Counted from the stretch's first letter, positions 8,519 to 17,444 are shown. The stretch: 52,657 nt of DNA from Alteripontixanthobacter muriae (GCF_013336795.1 NZ_JAAFZT010000017.1:67502-120158), one strand, 5' to 3'. The notes: generated by a model not told the origin, from the letters alone. A program made the numbers and translations.

Positions 8519-9703
8519 ATGAGCGACTACCCGGCAGCAGAAGGCGAAGAAGAGTCGGAAGGGGCGGAAGCTGACGCCAGTGTCACGGATGCGGCCACCA
8601 GCGCGGAAGGCACCGACGCTTCACGCAAGATCATTCACATCGACATGGACGCCTTTTTCGCCAGCGTCGAACAGCGCGACAATCCTGAACTGCGGGGAAA
8701 GCCGGTGGCGGTCGGCGGGTCGGCGGGTCGCGGCGTAGTTGCCGCCGCTAGTTATGAAGCGCGTAAGTTCGGGGTCAGATCGGCCATGCCGTCCGTCACC
8801 GCCAGGCGCCTGTGCCCCGATCTGATCTTCTGCAAGAGCCGCTTCGATGCCTATCGCGAGGCATCGGACATTATCCGCGGCATATTTCGCGATCACACGC
8901 CACTGGTCGAACCGCTCAGCCTGGATGAAGCCTATCTGGACGTGACCGCCGACCCCCGCCAACTGGGCAGCGCCACGCGCATTGCGCAGGCGATCCGCCG
9001 GGAAATCTTCGCCGCGACCGGCCTGACCGCCAGCGCGGGCGTCTCCTACAACAAGTTCCTGGCCAAGCTGGCGAGCGACGAGAACAAGCCGAACGGCATC
9101 TGCGTCATTCGTCCCGGCGATGGCGCCGCCTTCGTGCAGAGCCTTCCCGTCCGACGTTTCCATGGCGTCGGACCCAAGGGTGCCGAGAAGATGGCGCGGC
9201 TCGGCATCGAAACGGGTGCCGATCTGGCGGCAAAGGACATGGTCTGGCTGCGCGCAAATTTCGGCAGCTTCGCCGACTACCTTTACGAGGCGGCCAGAGG
9301 CATTGACCTCCGCCCCGTCCGCGCGAACCGCATCCGCAAGTCGTTCGGCGGAGAGCGCACCTTCAGCGAGGATATTTCTTCTCCGCCCGAACTGCGCGAA
9401 ACGATGGACCGCATCGCCGACATCGTCTGGGAGCGGATCGAGCGAAACGGCGCAAAGGGCCGGACGGTCACGCTGAAGCTGAAATACAATGACTTCCAGA
9501 TCGCCACACGCGCACGGTCATTGCCCCGCAACGTGATCGACAAGGCGGATTTTTCACAAATCGGCCATTCGCTGCTGGAGGAGGTCATGCCCTTGCCCAT
9601 GCCGATCCGGCTGATGGGGCTGACGCTGTCGAACCTGCAAGGGGCCCCGAAGGGCGGCCGCAAGGAGCGGCGTGATGCCGAAGCGCAGCTGACGCTGTTC
9701 TAG
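8519..9703 (+). CDS. dinB: DNA polymerase IV (Y family)
   Basis: 394 residues; AAGGAG five bases before ATG 8519. A low-complexity acidic N-terminal extension (about residues 1-35, rich in Glu/Ala/Ser) precedes the polymerase. Catalytic carboxylates are visible: HIDMDAFFASVE (Asp42, Asp44) and SLDEAYLDVT. Palm, fingers, thumb (helix-hairpin-helix region FHGVGPKGAEKMARLGI) and little-finger domain follow. The last residues are QLTLF, a beta-clamp binding motif. The enzyme performs translesion synthesis. I see no clear LexA box upstream. The acidic extension is unusual compared with E. coli Pol IV but occurs in alphaproteobacteria. Confidence 0.95.
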   Translation: MSDYPAAEGEEESEGAEADASVTDAATSAEGTDASRKIIHIDMDAFFASVEQRDNPELRGKPVAVGGSAGRGVVAAASYEARKFGVRSAMPSVTARRLCPDLIFCKSRFDAYREASDIIRGIFRDHTPLVEPLSLDEAYLDVTADPRQLGSATRIAQAIRREIFAATGLTASAGVSYNKFLAKLASDENKPNGICVIRPGDGAAFVQSLPVRRFHGVGPKGAEKMARLGIETGADLAAKDMVWLRANFGSFADYLYEAARGIDLRPVRANRIRKSFGGERTFSEDISSPPELRETMDRIADIVWERIERNGAKGRTVTLKLKYNDFQIATRARSLPRNVIDKADFSQIGHSLLEEVMPLPMPIRLMGLTLSNLQGAPKGGRKERRDAEAQLTLF

Positions 9704-9707
9704 CGCA

Positions 9708-10178
9708 TCACTTCCGCCATTCGCGGTACAGATCGAGCCGCCGTCTGCCCACCGGGGTGAGCGACGACGGGGGTGCATCGACGGGGAAGAAGCGCGCTTC
9801 CATGACCTCGCGGTGGTCGATGCGCGGCATGTCTTCTGTCTTGCCGCCAAACACCGCCACGATGTTGGAGGCGCCGTGCAGATCCTCCGACACGCTGCCG
9901 AGCAGTTCCATCTTGGGGATGCGACAGCCGGTTTCCTCCAGCAACTCGCGGTGCGCGGCGGCATCGAAACCCTCACCCTTGTGACACCCGCCGCCGGGAA
10001 AACTCCAGTAGCCCCTGCCGTAGCTGAGGCGCACCATCAGCACTTCACCGCGTTCGTTTTCAGCTACGGCCGACACGCCAAGAAGGGTTGGGCGCGTCAC
10101 TTGCCACCACTTCTTGCGCAGCCTGTCGGCAAGACGAAGCGCGCTTCGGAACAAGGGGTCGGGGATCAGGCGAAGCAT
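9708..10178 (-). CDS. Nudix hydrolase
   Basis: 156 residues. A full Nudix box is present (GGGCHKGEGF ... RELLEETG, matching Gx5Ex7REUxEExGU), on a Nudix fold starting with GVSAVAENERGEVLMVRL. Such enzymes hydrolyse nucleoside diphosphates linked to another moiety, using magnesium bound by the REUxEE glutamates. It overlaps the end of the 6-phosphogluconolactonase gene by 13 bases, so the two are probably co-translated. It is convergent with dinB four bases away. Substrate cannot be read from the sequence. Confidence 0.88.
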   Translation of the reverse strand: MLRLIPDPLFRSALRLADRLRKKWWQVTRPTLLGVSAVAENERGEVLMVRLSYGRGYWSFPGGGCHKGEGFDAAAHRELLEETGCRIPKMELLGSVSEDLHGASNIVAVFGGKTEDMPRIDHREVMEARFFPVDAPPSSLTPVGRRRLDLYREWRK

Positions 10179-10786
10179 GTGATCTTCTGACTTGCTGCGC
10201 TGAGCAACCGGGCCACTGGCATGTCGTTCTCACCGCGCAGGGCAGCGTCGAAGACCTCCCGCTTATCCGTTCCGCGGATCACGAACATGATCTGCCCTGC
10301 CTTCAGCAGCGATGGCAGCGTCAGGGTGATCCTGTCGAATGGAGCCTCTGGCGGTAGCGGATCGGGGGTAAGCCGGCGGATCGGCTCGTGATCATCCACC
10401 CGCGCATCGCTGGCCGGGAACAGCGAGGCAATATGCCCGTCAGCGCCCATGCCCAGCCAGGCGAGCGCGAAATGGGGCACCTGCTCCATTATGGTGAGGG
10501 TGACCACCTCCGCACCGGCCGGTTCGAACACTGACCGGATGCGCCCCGTATTGCTGGCCGGGTGGTCTTCGGGAACGGCACGGTCGTCGCCGGGCCAGAC
10601 AAGAAGACGATCCCAGGCCAGCGACATCTCCACAAGCCGTTCCATGATAGGGAACGGCGTGGAGCCGCCGGGCACGGTGATCGCGACCGGCCCCTCTGTC
10701 TCGGCCATGCACTCGCTCAGTTGCCGATGCAGCCACGCAGCCACCGCCTCATCGTCAGCCCCCTCGATGATCGTGCAATTCGCCAT
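10166..10786 (-). CDS. pgl: 6-phosphogluconolactonase
   Basis: 206 residues from ATG 10786, chosen because AGGGAG lies seven bases upstream; a start 18 bases earlier is possible. Family motifs are all visible: VPGGSTPFPIMERL, WPGDDRAVPEDHPASN and GMGADGHIASLFPAS. The enzyme hydrolyses 6-phosphogluconolactone in the oxidative pentose phosphate or Entner-Doudoroff route. It is not next to zwf or edd here, which is common elsewhere. It lies 30 bases after dps on the same strand and overlaps the Nudix gene. Confidence 0.92.
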   Translation of the reverse strand: MANCTIIEGADDEAVAAWLHRQLSECMAETEGPVAITVPGGSTPFPIMERLVEMSLAWDRLLVWPGDDRAVPEDHPASNTGRIRSVFEPAGAEVVTLTIMEQVPHFALAWLGMGADGHIASLFPASDARVDDHEPIRRLTPDPLPPEAPFDRITLTLPSLLKAGQIMFVIRGTDKREVFDAALRGENDMPVARLLSAASQKITCFA

Positions 10787-10816
10787 ATCGCTCCCTTTGT
10801 TCACTTTGAGAGGTGG

Positions 10817-11281
10817 TTAGCTTTTCAGCGTCTGCGACAGGAACCAGATGCGTTCCTCGGCCTGGTCGATCCAGTCGTCGACAATACCATTGGTGGCATT
10901 GTCGCCCGCTTCTTCGGATGTTTCCTTTACGACCAGCAGCCCTTCGTGCAGCTTGCGATTGGCATCGCGCAGTTCCGCGATCATCTGGTCGCTCGAAAGC
11001 GATGTGTCGTCCTGATCGGCGATGCGAGACGTCCGGCCGATGGAGCCGATCGAGGTCTGAGTGTCGCCGCCCATTTTGCGGACCCGTTCCGCAATCGCAT
11101 CCACCACGCCGATCAATTGCGCGGCCTGTTCGTCGAACAGCAAATGCAGATCGCGGAAGCGCGGGCCTGCCATGTGCCAGTGGAAGTTCTTGGTCTTCAC
11201 ATACAGTGCCAGATGATCCGCCACCGAACCGTTCAGCGCCGCGAACAGCGCCTGTTTCGAATTATCGCCCTTGTCGGCCAT
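10817..11281 (-). CDS. dps: Dps/ferritin-like DNA starvation protein
   Basis: 154 residues. The Dps ferroxidase signature is visible: KTKNFHWHMAGPRFRDLH then LFDEQAAQLIGVVDAIAERVR (His/Asp/Glu ligands at the inter-subunit site). Dps forms a 12-mer that oxidises and stores iron using hydrogen peroxide and protects DNA. Start ATG 11281 with an AAGAGG upstream. Followed on the same strand by pgl. Lacks a long Lys-rich N-terminal tail, so DNA binding is not obvious. Confidence 0.93.
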   Translation of the reverse strand: MADKGDNSKQALFAALNGSVADHLALYVKTKNFHWHMAGPRFRDLHLLFDEQAAQLIGVVDAIAERVRKMGGDTQTSIGSIGRTSRIADQDDTSLSSDQMIAELRDANRKLHEGLLVVKETSEEAGDNATNGIVDDWIDQAEERIWFLSQTLKS

Positions 11282-11387
11282 ATATGCCTCTTTCGTTTGG
11301 TGTTTGTCTGCCGGATCAACGAGCCTTGAGTGAAAGCGTTTCTCGCCTTCATTGCATCGCCGTCATCGCCTCAGTCGATGATCTGGC

Positions 11388-11951
11388 TCAGGCTACCAGA
11401 CCTCTGGCGGACAAGCCGATTGCCGCCGCTGCGACTGCGGTCAGGATCGCCAACCCGATCCGTATGGCTCGCAGCGGAACCCGGCTTTCGAGTGCATCGC
11501 CCGCAGTCCACGCCAGGGCCGTCGCCAGAAATCCGCCGAGCGCGGCTCCGATCCCGCCCAGAAGCGGCGAGGCTGTCGCGACGACCACGGCCAGTGCGAC
11601 GAACCTGCCGGCGTCCGTCACCTGCCGTGAAAACAGCACCAGGAAAATGGCGAAGATCGACATGGTGGGTTCGACTGGTTTCGTCACACGGATTGGCCAG
11701 GCCAATTCGAAAGCGGCAAGGCCAAGCGCCAGCGCCACGAACATCGTCCGCGCCGAAGATGACATCAGGCCAGCCATCCACGCTCCGCCCATGGCGATCG
11801 CACCCGCTGCAACCGCCGCAGATGCGAGGCCAACCAACAACACCGAAGCCGACTGCCCTGACCTGGCGGAGAGATGGGCGATCAGCAACTGGTCGCGTCC
11901 GCCGAAGGACAGGACCAGCACTGCAAGGAAAGCGAGGAACAGGGCAGGCAC
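11388..11951 (-). CDS. TMEM165/Gdt1-like (UPF0016) membrane protein with degenerate metal motifs
   Basis: 187 residues, about six membrane segments in two halves. The first half has SFGGRDQLLIAHLSAR where Gdt1 proteins have ExGDKTQLxxAxLAAR, and the second has RQVTDAGRF where the second ExGD motif should be. The fold-level resemblance is good, but the metal-binding Glu and Asp of the first motif are replaced by Ser and Gly. Family members exchange Mn2+ or Ca2+ for protons at the membrane; with these changes transport is doubtful. It is separated from dps by 106 bases and lies 49 bases after the PhoX-type gene on the same strand. Confidence 0.62.
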   Translation of the reverse strand: MPALFLAFLAVLVLSFGGRDQLLIAHLSARSGQSASVLLVGLASAAVAAGAIAMGGAWMAGLMSSSARTMFVALALGLAAFELAWPIRVTKPVEPTMSIFAIFLVLFSRQVTDAGRFVALAVVVATASPLLGGIGAALGGFLATALAWTAGDALESRVPLRAIRIGLAILTAVAAAAIGLSARGLVA

Positions 11952-12000
11952 TTTCAGCGCCGCCTGAACAGACGACCTGCCCCGAAAGGCGATGGGTGTG

Positions 12001-13344
12001 TCAGGTGGAGACCCACGGTCCCGTTATCGCCAGGGTCAGCGCTGGGCTGTAGGCATTGACGAAGAACCACTTGCCGTCGGGCGACCAGCACCCCCCTGCA
12101 AGCTCCGTCTGCATTCGCAGCATTCCCAAGGGGTAAGCGACGCCCTGCGGGGTAATGCCACGCAAATGATTGGTCACGACCTCGGTATATTGGTCCTCGC
12201 AAACGATCAGGTGCCCGTTGGGCGAAGTCGTCAGATTGTCGCCGAAGTTGAACTGATCGGGGCTGTCGCTCTCGAAGAACAGTTCGAAAGCATCCGGCGC
12301 ATCCGAGCGCGAAGGACGCAGGCGGAAGACCTGCCCCAGCTTTTCCGCACCGCCATTGGTGGAACAGACGTAGAGTTCGTTCCGGCCCATGTGAATGCCT
12401 TCGCCCCGGGCGATAAGCAGCGCACCCTTGGCCGCACCGCGCTCTCGCAGATCGTCGGCGGGGCTTTCGACATTGTCGATGTCGACCCAGCGTGCCGGAT
12501 GGCGGTTGCCGACCTGCATGGCGATCGTGTTCCAATTGCGGCTGTCGCGCAGTCCATCGTCCAGCACCATCACCTGCAGCTGCCCGCCACGCGCCAGTTG
12601 CCCCGGCACTGCGGGTATGAAGCGATAAAGGAGGCTGTCGTCACGATCTTCGGTCAGATAGACGTAGCCGGTCACAGGATCGACGCAGGCAGCTTCATGA
12701 TTGAACCGGCCCATCGCCTTCAGCGGCACGGCATCGACCAGACCCGTTGCGCTGGCCGGAACCTCGAAGACCCAGCCGTGATCCTTGGAAATCCCTTCGC
12801 CATAGCGCTCGCCGGGCCGCACCGGCGCTTCCTCGCAGGTCAGCCAGCTGCCCCAGGGGGTGATGCCGCCAGAACAATTGCGGATCGTGCCGCCAAGCGA
12901 GCGGAATTCCGCCTGCCGCTCGAGCGTGGTTTCGTCCAGCACCAAGGTCGTCGTGCCGCCCGGCAGGACCAGCCCGTCGCGGCTGTCATAACCATGCGCG
13001 ATTGGGCCGCCATGATCGTCGGTCGTGACGAGTTCGTGATTGCGGACGAGAGCCAGACGTCCGCCGCCAAGGTCTATGCAGCCCATGCCGTCCGCCTTGT
13101 CGGGCACCGTGCCGCCGTCGTCCATCCGGTCGCCGAGACGCGAAACCACCCGATAGGTAAAGCCTTGCGGCAGATCCAGCACACCCGCCGGATCGGGCTG
13201 CAGCGGCCCGTAGACCAGACTTTCACCGCCCGCAGCCGCCAGCCGGCTGGCGCCCGCCGTCGAACAGCCACTGGCGACCAGCGCAGTGAAGGCGCTGCCG
13301 GTGGCGAGAAAATTGCGGCGGTTCAAAACAGGCTGGTTCGTCAT
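12001..13344 (-). CDS. PhoX-type (DUF839) phosphatase-like secreted protein with Tat signal
   Basis: 447 residues from ATG 13344, preceded by GAGGG; the longer frame adds an unlikely 22 residues. The N-terminus reads NRRNFLATGSAFTALVASGC, a twin-arginine signal followed by a lipobox-like Cys, so export as a folded, perhaps lipid-anchored protein is expected. The body is the beta-propeller of the DUF839/PhoX group: GSWLTCEEAPVRPGERYG, HEAACVDPVTGYVYLTEDRDDS, and FGDNLTTSPNGHLIVCEDQ near the end. PhoX members are calcium/iron-dependent alkaline phosphatases. Many DUF839 proteins lack proven activity, so the function is inferred only. Confidence 0.82.
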   Translation of the reverse strand: MTNQPVLNRRNFLATGSAFTALVASGCSTAGASRLAAAGGESLVYGPLQPDPAGVLDLPQGFTYRVVSRLGDRMDDGGTVPDKADGMGCIDLGGGRLALVRNHELVTTDDHGGPIAHGYDSRDGLVLPGGTTTLVLDETTLERQAEFRSLGGTIRNCSGGITPWGSWLTCEEAPVRPGERYGEGISKDHGWVFEVPASATGLVDAVPLKAMGRFNHEAACVDPVTGYVYLTEDRDDSLLYRFIPAVPGQLARGGQLQVMVLDDGLRDSRNWNTIAMQVGNRHPARWVDIDNVESPADDLRERGAAKGALLIARGEGIHMGRNELYVCSTNGGAEKLGQVFRLRPSRSDAPDAFELFFESDSPDQFNFGDNLTTSPNGHLIVCEDQYTEVVTNHLRGITPQGVAYPLGMLRMQTELAGGCWSPDGKWFFVNAYSPALTLAITGPWVST

Positions 13345-13428
13345 GATCGGCCCTCTAGCACAAGAGAATGCCAGTTGCGCGCATCTTGTGACAAGCCAGT
13401 GACAAGGCACCGCGCCGCCCGTGACTGC

Positions 13429-14466
13429 TTAATCAGACTTCGTTGGCTGCCGAACGCGTGAGTCAAGATCGCTCCCGTAGCGAGGATAAACATCGCGCAA
13501 TATCCTACCCTGCGCGTAGCTGAACACGAACAGGATCAGCACCATCGACACGAGGAAATCGGCAAACGTGCTGTAAAAAAGCCAGATGTCGGTTGAGGCG
13601 TAATGCGCGACGAGAAAGTTCAGCCCGGCCAGGATCACACCCAGCAAGCCCATTCCAATCCCGAGGCGCGCCGCGTCCATACCGCGATACGGAACATAGC
13701 GCATGAGCCTGACCGAAAGCCGGTTGCCTCCCGCCAGCCCGTCGAAGAAGAACAGCGTCGCACTGACGAGGCCCACTACCGACGAGCGATACTTGACGGC
13801 TTCGTCGGACTGGAACGTTACAGCGAGGATGGCGGACAAAAGCAGCAGCATTATCCCGAACATCGCCAGACCGCCGAGAAGATCGATTTTGGTAACGCGC
13901 TGCACCCCGAGCAGCACCAGCCCGACCGCGGCCCCGATGAGAGCCGCGGTGGTGAGATCGGTCGCTTTCGCCAGGACGAAGAACAGGAGCCCGAGCAGAA
14001 GATCGACCGCCAGCGGAACACGGTTTCGCTTCAGTTTTGCAAAATCGACGCTGCCCGAGGCGCCCCCCTCGACACCGTCCCGCATGCCTTGTCTGATGCC
14101 TTCGCTCAACGACCCGTCACCCATGGATTCAGCCATTTTCCGATATTTCTCCGGATAAACTATCGTCCGACCCGGGTGGCTTTCGTGAACGAGCTCGCCA
14201 TTGCGGCGCACCGCAATGCCTGTGTTCAGCGTATTGATGTAGCCTGCCTCGACTTCGACGCCGGAGCCATCGGGAAGGGTCGCGCAAAGCCGGTGGTTTC
14301 GCACGGAGTTGGGTCCGAGAGCAGGAGTCTGGTCCGATGCCACAAGCCGGTCATCAAGACGAAGCTCTGAAAAGAGCCCATTGGTGCGCGAACGCAGCAC
14401 CGCTTCCCCATCCGTGTCACCGATACGGAAGCGCCGACGATAGCGCCAAATGGTAAGTCCGCTCAT
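13429..14466 (-). CDS. IspZ/YciB-like septation membrane protein with an extra N-terminal domain
   Basis: 345 residues from ATG 14466 (MSGLTIWRYRRRF); an earlier in-frame ATG is possible. Residues about 1-130 are soluble and strand-rich with no family I recognise. From about 150 on are five to six hydrophobic segments that follow the intracellular septation protein A pattern: LAVDLLLGLLFFVLAKATD, a KIDLLGG turn, QSDEAVKYRSSVVG, and FLVAHYASTDIWLFYSTFAD near the end. YciB-type proteins are inner-membrane proteins implicated in cell division and envelope integrity and are usually about 180-200 residues. This looks like a fusion. It stands alone, divergent from the hydrolase gene. Confidence 0.65.
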   Translation of the reverse strand: MSGLTIWRYRRRFRIGDTDGEAVLRSRTNGLFSELRLDDRLVASDQTPALGPNSVRNHRLCATLPDGSGVEVEAGYINTLNTGIAVRRNGELVHESHPGRTIVYPEKYRKMAESMGDGSLSEGIRQGMRDGVEGGASGSVDFAKLKRNRVPLAVDLLLGLLFFVLAKATDLTTAALIGAAVGLVLLGVQRVTKIDLLGGLAMFGIMLLLLSAILAVTFQSDEAVKYRSSVVGLVSATLFFFDGLAGGNRLSVRLMRYVPYRGMDAARLGIGMGLLGVILAGLNFLVAHYASTDIWLFYSTFADFLVSMVLILFVFSYAQGRILRDVYPRYGSDLDSRVRQPTKSD

Positions 14467-14689
14467 CCTGCTATGCTCCGTCCGCCGACAGGCGTTTCGT
14501 CTTGCCTTGGCTCGCATGCCCCCTCAGGCACTGAAGTCTGACAGTCAACTACGCGCGATTTGTTCGCCTATTGAAGGCCGAGATTCGCGTTTCGGAAGCT
14601 GCGACCGTATCAGGCTCGTAAGCAGCAAGGGCGCGGAAGAATGGATCCGGCACTCGCCCTGTCCGTTGGTGCTCTGAAAGGAGACTGTG

Positions 14690-15487
14690 GTGAGTTCATC
14701 GATCGAGGCGCAGACGAAGGGATGCGGACCGAAGCTCCTGCTCGTTCACGGGTTAGGTGGGAGCCGGGAATCCTGGTTGCCGATCCTGCCCATCGTCTCC
14801 GCACAGCGTCAGATAGTCATGATCGACCTGCCCGGCCACGGAGCATCTCCCGCTCACCCGGACAGTGGCACGTTCGCAGGATTGGCCGACTCTCTGGAGA
14901 GCTACATTCGTGAAAACGGACTCGAAACCATAGGCATCGCAGGGGTTTCGCTGGGCGGGCGGCTCGTGCTGGAAATGGCGAGGCGGGGCTGCGCTGGAAG
15001 CGTCGTGGCGCTAGACCCCGGTGGCTTCTGGCAGGGCTGGGAGCGAAACTACTTCAAGTGGACATTGGGTGCGTCACTCAGCGCTCTGCGCTTGCTGAAA
15101 GGCCAGCTTGGTGCGCTGAGCGCCTCGCCGGTGACCCGAACAGCCCTGCTGGCGCAGCTTTCGGCAAGACCCTGGGCACTGCCTCCCGAGCTTGTCGAGA
15201 GGGAACTGACAAGTTTCGCTACCACGCCGACCGTCGCCCCTCTGATCGAGGATCTGGCCCGTGGCCCTGCACAAGCGGGGCCTGCTTCCGCAGCCGCTGG
15301 CAGCATCACGATCGGCTGGGGGCGAAAGGATCGCCTCTGCCCGCCGCGGCAGGCGGCCCGCGCCCAAGCAGCTTTCCCGAGTGCCGCGCTTCACTGGTTC
15401 AAGGACAGCGGCCATTATTCCATCTGGGATTCGCCTGAGGAGGCGGCCGAACTGATACTACGATCGACCGCGATCAATCGCCCATGA
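14690..15487 (+). CDS. Alpha/beta-fold hydrolase
   Basis: 265 residues. Two GTG starts are adjacent (14687 and 14690); AAAGGAG sits at a better distance from the second, which I chose. Motifs: oxyanion HGLGGSRESW, nucleophile elbow GVSLGGR, acid GRKDRLCPP and His in DSGHYSIWDSPEE, giving a complete Ser-Asp-His triad. The profile is that of small alpha/beta hydrolases such as esterases or MhpC/BphD-like C-C hydrolases. The substrate is not predictable. No operon partners: the next gene is on the other strand. Confidence 0.82.
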   Translation: MSSSIEAQTKGCGPKLLLVHGLGGSRESWLPILPIVSAQRQIVMIDLPGHGASPAHPDSGTFAGLADSLESYIRENGLETIGIAGVSLGGRLVLEMARRGCAGSVVALDPGGFWQGWERNYFKWTLGASLSALRLLKGQLGALSASPVTRTALLAQLSARPWALPPELVERELTSFATTPTVAPLIEDLARGPAQAGPASAAAGSITIGWGRKDRLCPPRQAARAQAAFPSAALHWFKDSGHYSIWDSPEEAAELILRSTAINRP

Positions 15488-15562
15488 GATAGCAATCGGG
15501 ATCACGCGCAGCCTGAGTCAACCAGTCGCCTCATCAGGAGAATGCAAGCTTCTTGCAGGCCT

Positions 15563-15742
15563 CTATGAAGCTGGTGGAGAGTCTTCGATGGCTTCGCGAA
15601 CACCTTCTGCGATAGTGTGTTCGTCGCTTGCGGCAGCGTCGCGCGTTCGGGATGCGTCCCCTTCTCCGCTCTGGGCGCTGTTCTTCTGAAAATATTTGTA
15701 ACCAGCGTATCCGAGTGCACCGATTGCAGCGAGTCTGAGCAT
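15563..15742 (-). CDS. Small membrane-anchored stress protein (hypothetical)
   Basis: 59 residues from ATG 15742, with a strong GAAGGAGG seven bases upstream; the longer frame is not needed. An N-terminal hydrophobic segment (MLRLAAIGALGYAGYKYF) is followed by a polar acidic tail ending EDSPPAS. I do not recognise a family. The gene has a near-perfect general-stress (EcfG-type) promoter directly upstream, so it is probably induced on entry into stationary phase or under stress. It is separate from the abgT-like gene, whose stop lies 86 bases upstream on the same strand. Confidence 0.65.
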   Translation of the reverse strand: MLRLAAIGALGYAGYKYFQKNSAQSGEGDASRTRDAAASDEHTIAEGVREAIEDSPPAS

Positions 15743-15766
15743 TATTTCCTCCTTCTGAACTCGCAA

Positions 15767-15792
15767 AACGCACCACCGACCTGACGGGTTCC
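15767..15792 (-). promoter_or_regulatory. EcfG-type general stress response promoter
   Basis: On the minus strand GGAAC, a 17-base spacer, then CGTTTT. This matches the alphaproteobacterial sigma-EcfG consensus (GGAAC-N16/17-CGTT) exactly and ends 24 bases before the ATG of the 59-residue protein. The match and spacing are seen; use by EcfG is inferred. Confidence 0.75.
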
Positions 15793-15827
15793 TGCACAGC
15801 ATCGGGAGCGCTGCGGCTCTCCACCGT

Positions 15828-17444
15828 TCACCCCGTGACGTAATATGTCGGGGAGCCCGGTCCGACTGGCAGGCCGAGGCCGAATACCCAGAGGAAGAAC
15901 AGCAGCATCCACGCGATAGTGAAGAATATCGAGTATGGCAGCATCATGGCGATCATGGTGCCGATGCCTACATTGCGGTCGTAACGAACGGCCCAGGCGA
16001 GGATCAATCCGAAGTAACTCATCATCGGAGTTATGATGTTCGTCGTGGAATCGCCAATCCGGTAAGCTGTCTGGATCACTTCGGGAGAATAGCCGATCAG
16101 CATCAGCATCGGCACGAAGATCGGGGCCGTCATCGCCCATTGAGCCGAAGCTGATCCGAGCATCAGGTTGATCAGCGCACAGACGAAAATGAACCCGATA
16201 AACAATGCGGGTCCGGTCAGCCCCACATTTTGCAGGAAGATGGCGCCATTCACTGCCGTGATCGCGCCGAGGTTCGACCAGGCGAAGAAAGCGACGAACT
16301 GGGCCGCGAAAAAGATGATGACGATATAGAGACCTAGCGAAGACATCGCCTTGGCCATTCCGTCGATCACATCGCGGTCATTTCGAATGGTGCCCACCAC
16401 CTTGCCGTAAGCATAGCCGACGACGAGGAAGAATATCAGGATCCACACGGCGAAGCCGGTGAAGAACGGCGAACGCATCCGGTCGCCTGTCTCTCCGTCC
16501 CGCAAGACTCCCCATTCGGGCAGAAGCGTTAATGCCATCAGCGCCAGAACGCCCAGAACCGCCAGCCCTGCGCGTCTGAGCGCTTTTCTTTCCTGCTGAT
16601 CCAACGGCGAGATCTGCGTCTGCAGCAGGTCGGGCTCGGCTCCGGAATCGTCGAACCGCCCCAGTTTCGGTTCGACAATATAGATACTTACCAGCGCGCC
16701 GATCCCTGTCACGAGGAAGGTCGAAACCGCCATGAAATAATAGCTGGCCGTTGCGGTTACCGAGTAGTCGGCATCGATCAACTGTGCTGCCTCTTCGGTG
16801 ATGCCCGCCAGCAACGGGTCGATCGTCCCGATCAGCAGGTTTGCCGAATAGCCGCCCGAAACACCTGCGAAGGCCGCAGCCATGCCCGCGAGCGGATGAC
16901 GCCCAAGCGAGTAATAGACAGCGCCTGCAAGGGGAATGAGAACGACGTAGCCAAGCTCCGATGCAGTGTTGGAAATGACCCCTGCGAACACGATGGCGAG
17001 CGTGACCACCTTGGGCGAGGCCCCGAGAACAACCCCTCTGACAGCGGCAGAAAGTACTCCCGACTTTTCCGCGACACCGATCCCGAGCATCGCCACCAGC
17101 ACGACGCCGAGCGGCGCAAAACCGGTGAAGTTGTCGACAAGGCCTGTGAAGATGCGCCGGATACCGTCGGCGTCCATCAGGTTCACCGCGCGGATCATGC
17201 CGTCCTCAGACCGCCCCGCAGCGCCAATCGGGCGCGGGTCCTGAACCACCAAGTCCATCCAGGCGAACAGCCCGGAGAGCAGGACCATGGCAAGCGACAG
17301 GATCGCAAACAGCGTCACCGGGTGAGGCAGGAGATTGCCCAGCCATTCGACGCTGTCGAGAAAACGGGTGAACACGTTGCGCCGGGCTGGTTGGGCGGCG
17401 GCGGGAAGCGCAGGCTCATCCGTCGGCCTTGGAAATTCTGTCAC
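15828..17444 (-). CDS. AbgT family transporter (p-aminobenzoyl-glutamate transporter-like)
   Basis: 538 residues with about 11-13 membrane segments. It begins with the family-typical RFLDSVEWLGNLLPHPVTLF and contains GVAEKSGVLSAAVRG, the SELGYVVLIPLAGAVYYSLGRHP loop region and GDSTTNIITPMMSYFGLIL, all AbgT hallmarks. Characterised AbgT members import p-aminobenzoyl-glutamate or export sulfonamides with proton or sodium coupling. No folate hydrolase (abgA/B) is adjacent, so import of a folate breakdown product cannot be assumed. It is divergent from the potassium channel across a 283-base gap. Confidence 0.92.
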   Translation of the reverse strand: MTEFPRPTDEPALPAAAQPARRNVFTRFLDSVEWLGNLLPHPVTLFAILSLAMVLLSGLFAWMDLVVQDPRPIGAAGRSEDGMIRAVNLMDADGIRRIFTGLVDNFTGFAPLGVVLVAMLGIGVAEKSGVLSAAVRGVVLGASPKVVTLAIVFAGVISNTASELGYVVLIPLAGAVYYSLGRHPLAGMAAAFAGVSGGYSANLLIGTIDPLLAGITEEAAQLIDADYSVTATASYYFMAVSTFLVTGIGALVSIYIVEPKLGRFDDSGAEPDLLQTQISPLDQQERKALRRAGLAVLGVLALMALTLLPEWGVLRDGETGDRMRSPFFTGFAVWILIFFLVVGYAYGKVVGTIRNDRDVIDGMAKAMSSLGLYIVIIFFAAQFVAFFAWSNLGAITAVNGAIFLQNVGLTGPALFIGFIFVCALINLMLGSASAQWAMTAPIFVPMLMLIGYSPEVIQTAYRIGDSTTNIITPMMSYFGLILAWAVRYDRNVGIGTMIAMMLPYSIFFTIAWMLLFFLWVFGLGLPVGPGSPTYYVTG

